From: Todiramphus chloris collaris | Lineage: Eukaryota > Chordata > Aves > Coraciiformes > Alcedinidae | Direction: 5' to 3' | Length of the DNA stretch: 64,000 nucleotides | Assembly (NCBI GenBank): GCA_025345505.1 | Contig: JANVCC010000261.1 | Coordinates: 2,778,431-2,842,430, forward strand | In this document: positions 39,701 through 51,700 of the stretch, in pieces | Layout: each line of letters begins with the position of its first letter | How positions within the stretch are numbered: position 1 is the first letter of the stretch | Position numbers and translations under genes: made by a program | The notes under the pieces: model-generated | Database searches by the model: none | The model's input: the letters and a program-made list of their open reading frames with translations, nothing else | Told to the model about the DNA's origin: nothing

Positions 39701-42700
39701 GTGGAGTAAATGGGAAGCCTCGTAGGTGGGCATGAGTACATTCAGCATAGTCTGCATTCAGCAGATGGCAGTGGCATGCAGTCGTAGATTAATTCAGTTT
39801 TTTCTCTTGAGCAGAAACTCTTCCTCTCTGTGAAACTAAGTGGTGTTGATTTGGGGTTTTACTTGAGGCTTCCCCCCAAAAAAAAGTACTAAGATATCAG
39901 GTAAGTTCTCACCAGCTAAAGCAGAGATGGTGTTAGGAAATGCAAACAATTTTGCTAAATTATTGTCATCTTCATTATACACTTGGAAGAACCTGGTAAG
40001 CTTTGAATTTCAAACAGGGGTATTACATACAGAAAGGTCATGTGTCTGGAGAATTGACTCATTTTCCATCTATGCCCCGTGGAACTTAGGACGTACACAT
40101 CGAAGTCTCAGAGTACTCAGTAAGTGGGAACTGTGCGTGTTACTCAACAGAAGTAGTAACGCACTGACGTCTTGGAATACTGCACACAGAAATAGATATT
40201 TTCCCTTCTCCAACGGAATGAATTGCAGATCTGTTAGGGGAAGGAGAGGGGGGGAAGTGTATAAGCAAGCAAATTACTAAGACAATTAGAAAATTATTAT
40301 ACAGCTTATATTTACGGAAAAGTGGAAGACAAAGAAAAAACCCAAAAGCAGGCATACAGTTTATGTGGTAGAAACCACAGATGAGGAGGCTAAGAAAATG
40401 AAATTACATCATTTGAGTGTATGTTTTCTCATATGGCAGTTATTTCTAACACAAATACTAGAAAATGTTTAATGATTTATGATTGTTAATGATGGAAGGA
40501 GTTGCTCTCTGTTGCACAAAGCAATATTTTTCCTTGCCTCCCTGTGGGAAACTGCAATAGCAAATGCATTAAATATATCAGCCTGTGAACTGAGTTGTAA
40601 CACGACCACAAATTTGTCCTAAGGATTTCGAGCACTCTTGGACAGATCCCAGAATCAATTGGTGGTCCCCGAGTAGGGAATACAAATGTCACACATTTTC
40701 AACAAAGAGCTGCGTGCTCTGTTTCTCTGCTCTATCAGAGTCCACATGAGGATCCAGAGGAACATTTCACTCTATATTAGTATGACTATTGTTTGCAGAA
40801 CAAAAAGTGATACCATTCTGGTAGCAATGGAATAGCAGCATTAAAAAAAAGCATTTCCAGCATGGCCAAAGCTGATAGCAATCCTTATTTTTGCAGGTGA
40901 GACTTTTGTCCAGCCATGGGCCCAGAAATAAGAGTTTTGTTCAATTTGGTCACAGACAAAGTATAAAAAGTAGGAAATTAGGACCTTTTACTTGTTCAGG
41001 GTACTAAAGAAAGAAGTATATTTTAATTGATTGAACCCTGCTTAATTTTCCATTTTAAGTGTTTATACGGAGCAAAACTTGTTTGTTCTTTTTTTTCTCT
41101 GAGGCAGTACATCTCTTCCTAACATTTGTAGAAATGATTACATATGTCAATTAAATCATACAGAAGAAGGACAATTTGGGTCATTAAGGTTTCTGAATAT
41201 CTTTTGTGTTGTTTTATTTTAAAAGCACTGCATTTGTAAAGGTTGTATGTATTTTTAAGACAATCATGCAGAGGATACTTTCATCCTGGCATTGCAATGT
41301 CATTCCATTCACTCATCTTCCAAAAAGTACTTGACTTTACTTTTGACTTACTTTGACTTTACTTTCGACTTACAAAGTACTTGACTTTACTTGGGTATTT
41401 TTGCATTGTTCCAATCTAGTTGCATCTCTGTTGCCGAAATTCTTCTGACACCTTATCAAGCTTCTTCATGAATTTACATTTGAAAGATTTGCGCTATCAC
41501 TTTTATCACCATGAATTTTAATAATAATTAATAAACACAATCCATCTTGACATTGATGAATGTACGCAAACCTACTACTACTAGTGTTTCACCTTGGGGT
41601 ATTGTCACGGGAGACAAGAGTTGCCATCTCTAGGCACTGTGGAGAGCTGCTAGTAAAGAAAAGCTCTATCCAAATATATGGGACTTGTCTGTATAAGTGC
41701 TCTAGACAGTTCTCCAGTATTTACAGAAGTGTCTTTCAACTGCTGCAAGGTATATTCCTATGCTATGGACAGATACAGCCTTTAAGTTGAAGCATTGGAG
41801 AGTCTTGTCCTTTGAAACATCACTTTTAAATAAAACTTCATTACCACATACGGTGTTTTAAGCAGTTTCACGATGTGAAATGATTTTTTTTTTTTTTTTT
41901 TAGAAAAACAATATTAAAAAATCACATGCTATTTTCCTGTCAAAACAGCTATTTTAGAAGCCTGCACCTGGGTTTACAATAGAAGAGTCAGCTGCATCTT
42001 AGTGCTGACAGTTTTCTTCTGCCATTTTATGGATAGAAAGAAGAAAATGCACAATAACGCGTTTGTTTTCTAAGTGCTATAGTTAGAAAATAAAATATGT
42101 GGGAATTAAGATTTTCCTAAGATTGTGTGTGTGATGGTTGTGCAAAATTTAGATAAATCTGTATCAGACTAGGAAAACCTCTTAAGTTTGATAACATCAG
42201 ACCTGCTGAAATGTATTGCTTTGTACTAAGATTAATTTGGCTTAAAAACGATTATGAAATAAGCGAAAATAAGACTAAGAAGAATAAAAAGCAAAGAAAG
42301 AAGAGTAATTCTGAAGCATTGCTCTTTCTGAAGAACAGACAATTACACTAATTCAAAAAGGGCTTTAGCAGAGTGTATAAAACCCAAATCAGATCATTAA
42401 CTGTTGTAAGATATATTAGCATTGGTGTTGACTCTGTCTTGGACTAAGCATTATATTGTAAACAAATTTATATGAGATTATAATCATTTGAACTGCCTAA
42501 CTCTGTTAACTTCTTGAAGTGGAGAACAACATAAACCCAAGAAACGCCTGTTACTCCAGCATGTGACATGTCATTTTGAGGGATGTTCTGTAACATAAGA
42601 GTGGATATTCTGAATTAATAGTGGATATTTTGGAAAATGGATAATTATTTAACCTGGCAAAACATGCTAAGCTTTAAATACTGTGGTTGAAGCGTGTTGT

Positions 42701-45700
42701 GGAGAGCACTTCAGCACTGGCATGTGTCGTTTAGGTGGCAGACAAAAGTATCATGACAACTGATGTCATTTCTGTTTCTGTGTTCATAAAATTTTCTAGA
42801 AACACTTACCTGCTATTGAGAAGTTTTACAACAAGCTTTATGAGGTGATTTCCCCCCTCCTCTTCTTTTTAAGTAATCAAGGAAAAAATGCTTTGGATTT
42901 TGTTGTGGGTTTTTTTTAGGTGTGTGAATATCCTTTAAAAAATTGATTTTTGAAGAAGACTTCTTTATATTTACGTAGAGAGATGAAGGGACTTGGCCAG
43001 TGAAGCAGAGCCAACTACACATTATCTGCACTTGCCTGAAGTACAGCCTGTAGTGAGATGTTGTAGATGCCCCTGGTGTAGACCTGGTGTAGGCCAAGAG
43101 CAGGAGTAATTTTTGCTGGCTGATTTACACTGCTTCTCTGAATAAGCTAAAAATAAGCAAAGTGTGACTGTCGGGACCATAAACAAATTGAAATCTTGAT
43201 TTTTTTTTTTTTTCCCCACAAAGGTGCTATTACCTGAGGATGTGGAGTTTCTATGCCCCAAGGCACGTGGATTTGGGTTATTTCAGTGCTGTGAGCGAGC
43301 ACAGCTCTTGATATTTGTGCTCTCTCAGGACGTGAATTTTCCAGGCACAACCGTGGTGACGTGGTGCTGGAGGCAGTGCAAGCACAGCATAAAAATCAGC
43401 ACCTGCTGTCAGAGCTTTGCAGTCTGGACAGGCAGAACACAGAGGAACTGAAGGCACGGAAAGATGAAAAGCCTCACCCAAGGTGAAGCAACTATTTCTC
43501 ACGCTGGGGATCGAGCACATGCCTGAGCCCAGAGCTGTGGCTTATTTAGTCTTCTACCTGTCTGTAATCCTGTCCAAATTAGTGAAAAATTAAACATTCC
43601 TGTCAGCTACCAGGTGCTGAGGAAGAACTGAAAAGTGCACAGAATAATTTTTCAGGGAATTAGCTTAACAGCAGTGGTTTAAGTAACCTTGGAAAGTTTA
43701 CAACAAAGTGTAAGAGTGGGGAGCCCGTGCAGCTCTTGCTCACTGCTTCTTAGCTCTAAGTCCTTGTTAGCTCTCCCCAGGAAGTGATAAATCTCAGGCA
43801 GATCCAGTCACCTTTTACCTGAAGCCACGAGACCTCCTGTGAAGTGTCACAAGGTGAGATAATTAACAGTATGGATGGTTTAGAACCAAAGCTGCTGTAG
43901 AAACTTAACCACTCTGTGAAGCAGAGAACCCTCTAAATTTGTCTTGCCCCTAGATTTTGCCATAAATAGTATTTTATACAGAAGATCCAGCTGCAAATGT
44001 GTTCTAGCACCATTTAATAGTTGTCCATGGCCATTGCTGTCTGTGGAAGGGGCGTAGGATGGGCAGCATTTTGCCCCAGAGGCATAATTGCCTAGGGACA
44101 CGCATAGAGGTCCTAATATAAATAAGAAAAAAATCCTTGATCTAAGATTATTCATGATTATAAACTGAGATTCTGCCCAGGATGAACCCAGGGTCAGTAG
44201 CCAAAGTGCCTTTTAACACAGATGTACTCTCTCAGGTGAGCAGTGTGGATTTTGTGAGCCTAGGCACAAGAATGCCACGGTCTGCATATTCTCCCAGCTG
44301 AAGGAAAGCAATGTTACTATATCCCATGGGATATATGCTGGTTTTACTAGTTTGTGTAACGTGGGCTTGAGGCAAGAACGGCTTGAATAAACTCTCTCCA
44401 CTCAGCATCTCCTGTTCATGTGGGTTTCACACTTGAAACATTTTATTCTTTCATTTCCCTTTTTTTTTTTTGTGGTTTTGCCCAGCGTGATTTTCAAGTG
44501 TTTTGATTTTAGTGGTGCTTTGCCAATCTATCTTAATATATTCATGGTTCTGCTTTGCCTTTGTGAAATTAATTTATCAAAGGAATGTAATTTGCATTGC
44601 GAGGCTGTGAGCGTACATTGTGAGAATGGGTATGAAGCTGTCGGTCTTCATAGGTGGTAGATACCACATCAAAAATGACTGGAGTCACTAAGAGCTTGTT
44701 ACAAGCCAAGAAAAGCTGATGTAGAGGTTTTGTCATCATGATTTTTTTTACTGCTTTTTATAAAACCATTCCATATGGACTTGAGAACCTGCTTCTGGCT
44801 GCAGTGCGACCTGGGTAGGAGTCAGTGATACGTATTCTGTTAAAAAATCCCTGTTCCTTGGTTGAAATACTGAGTCCTTTCAGACCTCAGCCTCACAGCT
44901 CTGTACGGATAGGAGGCCTTGGCTGTGCTGCTGGAAGATGGAAGGAAATTACTGTGCTGGTGTTGGGCAATTCATAGTTTAGGGGGAGTTGCCCCCGCTG
45001 TTAGAGCCAGCAAATGTTCTGGCAATCTGGGCTGCCCGGGATTTTTATACAAATGAGCTTAGGATGTCTTTGTGGAGGGCTGGGGCCTCACTGATTGTCT
45101 TTTACCAAGCAAACGTGCTGCCCTGCTGAGGAAACCAACGCTCGAAGAAAGCTGAAAGGTGGGCACACGTTGAAAAGCTGGTTGGTGCCTGGAGGGGTGG
45201 CAGCTGCAGCAGGGGAGGAGCAGGAACACAGTCAGCATCATTCAGCTGCTTTCCAGCACACAACTGACCTGGTTACCCCTCCTGGGATGGGGTAGCTGGG
45301 CTGGTGTGAACCTTGGGTGGCTGTAGGTTACTCCTGGGAAGCAGCCCCTGCAGTGTTCCTTCTCAGGCTCACCCAGCACAGCTACAGCTTGCTGCTTGGC
45401 GATGCCTAGCTCCTTGCCTGAGCATCAAATCCATTATCCTGTTCTACCTGCTGCACTTTTAGGGGTGATCTTTTGGCTGGATAATGGATTTTTCCTAAAG
45501 AATTTTATAGGGCATAGCAAATTCTATAGACTTCGAAAGGACCTGGGGTCTAAATGTTCTTTGACCTGTTCCTAGCCCAGCCTTCACCAGGTTGTGGTTA
45601 TTCATCGGTGCTGTTCCACTTAAGGCATCTCCTTCAAATTCTCACACATCATTTCACTCTTTTGGCTTTTCATAGGCTTCATTCTGTGTCATCTGAAATG

Positions 45701-48700
45701 GCAGTAAAATTCTAAGTGTAGTGGAGAAGGGGTGGTATATCACTTGCAACAAGGAAACGAGTTAGTTGGAGTGGAGATTTTTTTAAGGAGTTGTAACTAA
45801 ATTATACCTTGCTGAGTTGTAGTAAAACTTGGGGTATTTTAGCTTAAAAATCCCAGCTTAAAATGACACTCATGTCCCCTCTGGGAAACTGCCTAAAGCC
45901 AGTGGTACAAATTTATTTTGGCAGGTAACCAACATCTTCCTATAATATGAAAGGAAACTTTCTCTCTTCTATGCTAAATGTTAAATCAGATGGGGAACTG
46001 AAAAAGAATGGAGAATACAAAGACTTAAAATGACATTAGCAGTAAGGAAATACTTTTAGTGAATAAATATGCTTAGCTGCAGGTCCTAATGTTGTGAGTT
46101 AATCATTGTTGCTTGTATTTCTGCTGAATTTAACATGAAATGCAAGTGTTCTATACAGTCACTGCCTGCAATAATAACTGCAGTTGGCCAATAATTTTTA
46201 ATACAGTTTTTCAGTGGAAAATTAATGAGATTGTGGGGAAATGTTCTAATTCTGAGAATATTTACTTGCATTGAAAGTAAGGTAGAGGGAATATCCCACT
46301 GGAAGAAAAAAAAAAACAAACAAAAAAGTGAGTAGAGTTGTGTTAGCTGCAGTTTCTGTTTTGCCTGATTCCTTTGGCTCTTCTGAGGCTTTTATTTTCT
46401 CTTACTATTTTTGGAAAAAATACTGTATATGGAAATGGGGGTATTTTAAAATCCACAGTGATTTTTCACGGGAGAGGGGTCTTATTTTTTGACTGATAGT
46501 GCAATGAAAACATACGTGGTCCATATCTGCCTTGGACAAACTGTAGGAGACCTTTCAGGTGCCTGTTATTTCAAAACCCAATACATGGTATTTATTTTGC
46601 ATTTATCTGGGGTGTTTCACATAATTTGTTCAGGTACTCAAATACTTGTTACAGCATGATAATGAATTTGTATTATTTACATAGATGTTTATGAAGTTAC
46701 AGCCCAACTCAGGCCTCAGATGTATAGAAATGCGTGTCAGAAATTCTGATGGAGTGTGTTGCAGGATGACATTCATCTGTGAATTACTTGAAACAGTTCA
46801 CAGTGTTGTTTGCACACACACACAATGAAAAATCATTTCATACTTAATTTGGGAAGCTATTTGGTCTCTTGACAGCAGACAGCTTGGCGTATTACGCTTC
46901 CAGAGGCTTTATTGTAATTCCTATATTACATACATTTGTTTTTCTTCTCTCCGCAGAAATTTTTCCAAGAGATTCCAGTCTGAAAGACAAATTCATAAAA
47001 CATTTTACAGGTAAGGCAGCTGCTAACTCTTCGTTTACATGCATATGCTAAGTAGCCACAAGAGGCACACCCTTTGCTTTTTTTTTTTGAGGTTCTGCAC
47101 CATACTTAAATTTTGTAAAGTTAAATTTTTACTAGAACTCTAGAAGTCTGTCTTTGAATAATCTAGTCTGGAATACCTTTCAAAACATGGTAAGTTAAAA
47201 CATTCATGATTTAAACCCTATTGTTTCATTTTTATCATCCTGTTGTTGCTTGCTTTACAGCTATAGTACAAGTTTGATAGTTGTAAGTACTAAATGTACC
47301 TGTCTGTAGCTCTAGATACTACTGTGTATCTACATGCAAATGATTTGCAGTATGGTCTTAAAAGTGTGATACATGTGAGCACCTGTATCTTATATTTGGC
47401 AAGAACTCAGTACCTTTTTAGTTCTAAATATACGGGGGTTTTTTTTCCTTCATTTTTGTCCTACCATATTTATTTTCAAGTTCACTAATTTTAGAACTTC
47501 TCATTGGGCTGCATATATATTTCAGAAATAGATCTCTGTGGTCATGTAAGTTTTCACTGTATTAGGGAAGCTCATGTTATCTTCTGTCTCATGGTATATA
47601 CACATGGGTGCTTATTTTAACAGGGCCAAGAAATGGAAAAAGGAAGGATTAAACACTGTAAATGAATCTGAAAAATCATTTGCTGCTTCAAATGTGGAAG
47701 TTTAATATGATTACAGTCAAGTAGTTGACAACTGAGATTGTGCTGTATAATGCATTCATCTTTGGGACTCCTATTTTGTAAGAACTGGAAAAGTATTGTA
47801 CCCTTTGAATATAAGCCAAAAGAGTTATCAACAGCAAGATGCTTGCAGTGCTTCTTTACTCTCCATTTCCCAATGTTCTGTAATTCAGAAAATGGAATGT
47901 TTCAGATGATGACACTGCGAATCTGTAGGTGATTTTAAATGTTACTGGGATTAGTGACATTGAAAACTAGAGAAATATTTGGCAGTTGGAGAAAAAGAGA
48001 ATTGGAAATAATTATGCATTTCCTCTTTGCTGGAAATTTCAGACAGCCCTTGGCAAGAGAGGAAAGAATTTCTTGTCTCTTTTGCACTGAGGAGGTGTCC
48101 CTTAGGATAAGCACAACTCTTAAGGATCTTTCTGCCAGCTGCTGATGGCAGCCTAACAGCATCTACAGGAAACATGCCACACGCAGCTGGCCCTGCACTC
48201 TTACAGTCAACAGAGTAATGATGACCCTTGGCATGTTAAGAGAAAGACATGAAAAGAGCATATAGATTGAGGAAGGTTCTCCTCCCCCTCTCCTCTGCAC
48301 TGGTGAGACCACATCTGGAGTGTTGTGTTCAGTTCTGGGCTCCCCAGTTCAAGAGGCACAGGGAAATACCAGAGAGTCCAACAGAGGCTATGAGGATGAT
48401 GAAGGGGCTGGAAGATCTCTCTGATGAGGAAAGGCTGAGAGCCCTGGGGCTGTTCAGCCTGGAGAAGAGAAGCCTGAGAGGGGATCTTAGGAATGGTTAC
48501 AAATCTCTGCAGGGTGGGGGGCAAGGAGAAGGGGCCAGGCTCTTGTCAGTGCTGCCCTGGGATAGGACAAGAGGTAATGGTAGCCAGGGGAAACACAGGA
48601 AGCTCCACCTCGACATGAGGAGAAACTTCTTCCCTGTGAGAGTGCCAGAGCCTGGCCCAGGCTGCCCAGAGAGGCTGTGGAGTCTCCTTCTCTGGAGCCT

Positions 48701-51700
48701 TTCCAACCCCCCTGGATCTGTTCCTGTGTGGGCTGCCCTGGGTGACCCTGCTGGGGCAGGGGGGTAGGACTTGATGATCTCCAGAGGTCCCTTCCAGCCC
48801 CTACCATGCTGTGATTCTAACTATGCTATCCTGGGTAGCACAGGAACACTGAAAATTCCTCTCCTGAGGACAGACAAGAAAGGTGTGCTTGTAGTAATAC
48901 TTAATCCATTTCCTTTTCATTTTTACCTTTGAAAACTGCTCAGATACCATAAAAAGCTCAACATAAGCTAAATAATTAATACAGAACAAGTTTCATTACT
49001 CAGAAAGAACAGTGAAAAACAAGTATGAGTTTTACAGAAGATTTTTGAGAATATTAAATCACAGCAAAGAAAAAGAGCAAAAATACTTGAAGGCCTGTTT
49101 CTGGAGCCATTCATTACATTAGTAGTCCTTTTCTGCATGAATAGTTGCCATTAAAATTGCTGAAATTATTTGACTAACAGGAGCTGGGATGAATAAGGAA
49201 AGCAGGCCCGTTCCAAAATTCTTAAATTCTTAAAATTGTTTTCTTTGTTGGTTTGGGATTTCGGTCTGCATAAATTTTTTGTAGGTTTTGTTTTTCTCCA
49301 GTAACAGGTATTTCTGCCTGTTTTTTTTTTTTTTTTTCTTTTTCATAGTTTTAGTGGATCCTGTAATCTGTAGGTATTCTCTTAAAACTGTTCAGTTTTA
49401 GTCCTCACTAGTTCAAGAGTTAGAACATCCTAAACTAATGAAGTTGTGAAAAAGTGGAGAGAGAGGGAAATCAACATTATTTTTACAGTCTATTATCGTT
49501 ACAGTTTCAGGGTTAAGAAAATTATTGTAGACTTCTAGTATGCCAAGAATAGTAGACACGTTTTAAAGCCAAATAAGAACCATATGTAACAGTCCTTGAC
49601 TATAGGAAAAATCATAAATAATCTTGTGAGTCATAAAGCCATCTATCAATTCAGCTTGAAAAGCCAGCTGACACAGAGTGCTTTGTAAGGCACAAATAAA
49701 ATTAACAGCCTATTTTTGATGGCAGAGAAGAGAGCTCGAGAGCTATATATTATCTGAAGGGACACAGAATTTATATTTAGTGACAAGACCCGATGGTATC
49801 TCCATATATCCTGGATAATTTCAAATTACGTACTTTCTCTTAAGCCTAATTACTCAGATAAAAAATGGCAACAGCCTTTCAGCTCAAAAATGCATAGGCT
49901 GCTTTGTCAGGTTTTGTAAAAGCTTGTTTATGGCTGAAAAATCTCCCCAAATCCGCATACTACTGTAAAATATCTCTGATGTTCAAGTGTGTTCACTGAC
50001 ACTGGCTCCACAATCCAGAGGGAACTGGTTAGAGGCTGGTAACGCACCTTTCAAGTTGTGAAATAGATAATTTTTTGCCCAGAAATGCTTGCTGTCTTCC
50101 TCTGATAGGACAGTTAGTCAACAGTTTGCTTCACATGGATCCTCTGCAGCATTGCTGGAAATGAGCTATTCTTTTCCAGGGTTCCTATTCCTTCTGAATT
50201 TAGAGGATGCGAGTTAAATTTAGACTTGTTCAGTTAGTGTCAGTTTATGTCAAAGTGTTTTCTGTCCAAATCACAGGAAACTCATCCCCAGCTGTCAGTG
50301 GTAGTATTGCAAAGCAGGTTATGTGGTACAAGTATGATATTTTTGCTCCCCTTTTCAACTTGGATGCCATCAGTAATACCTTCCTGAGGGCATCAGCAAT
50401 TCTGGAAAGGCTCTTTGGCAACTTTGAGCCATGTTTTGGGGACCAGTAGCTATATATTCTTATCAAATATGAATGTGGGTGGGTGACATTGTATATCCAG
50501 AGAAGGAAGCACAGGCTGGAAGAAGCAGGACACAGCACACTACACCCTGGACACGCAGGGATTTGCCTCACCCAAACTGCCTTCTGCATGCCTGCACCTT
50601 GTCTTGCTGGGACTATTTTAACAGATCCGATTCCTTGATGTTATTCAGCTGTCTTTTCTTTTTCTTCAACACCCACATTGTGTATTAAGAACCTCATAAA
50701 CCAGCAATGTGCAAATTGGAAGCATTAGCACATGAAACGATTTCATCTTTCCAGGGCTTAGTAACTGATATTTGCTTAAAATGTTGCTTTTATTTAACTT
50801 AGAAATAATATCTGCATTCCATCTACATTATTCCTTCTACATTATAATACTGACTACTGAGGAAACGAAATGCTTCTGTGGATGCACGGTTCTGTTTTTC
50901 ACCATGTAACAAATTTTTACTGTTAATTTTGAATTACTGGAATTTCAAAGCTAAGTCAGTTGTTTCCAAGGGCCATTTTTCTGTTATTGAGATCATGAGC
51001 ACAATAGCGTAGCAATAGTATTTCTTTCTTATAATTCAATTGCATTGTTACACTTGTGTTGCATTGTAATTGTTTAAGGCGTAGTGAAAGACTAAGCATT
51101 TTAGCAAAAAAACCAAAACAAAACTTTATGTGTTGATGTCATTCATTGAAGCAGCAAAGCAGTGACACTGAAAGCTTGTGGATAACTCCTGTTTACTTTC
51201 AAACAGGACCAGTCACATTTTCATCAGAGTGTAGCAAGCACTTTCATCGACTGTATCACAACACAAGGGACTGCTCAACACCAGCCTGTAAGTAGTAAAG
51301 TCCCCTATAATGCTAGCTATGAGACTTGTTGAAAAGCAAGAGACTTTTCCTACTGTTTGATGTTCTGGTCCTTTTGTAACTGTTGCTCTTTGCTTTAGCA
51401 CTGTACTGCAAAATACACTCAAGGTCTTCAAATATAGAGAGATTTCCTATAAATGCACTTGCAGTCAGCTGCATATAATGAATTCCTTCAAAACAAAATG
51501 TAAAATATAAAATGCAATTCAAACCAAAGCAGAGTATTTACTTTCCTTTACATCAACCAAACCCAAAGCAGATAATGAGTTTCATTCAACCTGGAATGTT
51601 CTGTAGTTCTAAAGAGGAGAGCTAAATCCTTAGATCCTGTCTCCTCCTCATCCAGCACTCAGGGTTTAAAATAGCTATCAAGGATGATCATAGCCAGGAT

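Larger units (their letters stand above)
21785..46956 (+). other. ALKAL1: ALKAL1 intron 1 (about 25 kb)
   Basis: This is a long AT-rich intron with donor GTAAGA at 21785. The acceptor is a pyrimidine tract (TTTTTCTTCTCTCCGCAG) ending at 46956. I see no further coding exon. Open frames are short and unrecognised, including one of 140 codons at 24297-24719 on the minus strand. Distinct contents are a CpG-rich patch with a tandem duplication (27.27-28.1 kb), a small triplicated motif (24.47 kb), a TATA-like box beside an A-run (38.34-38.42 kb) and a local tandem repeat (41.32-41.39 kb). No CR1 tail was found in this intron. Confidence 0.7.
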
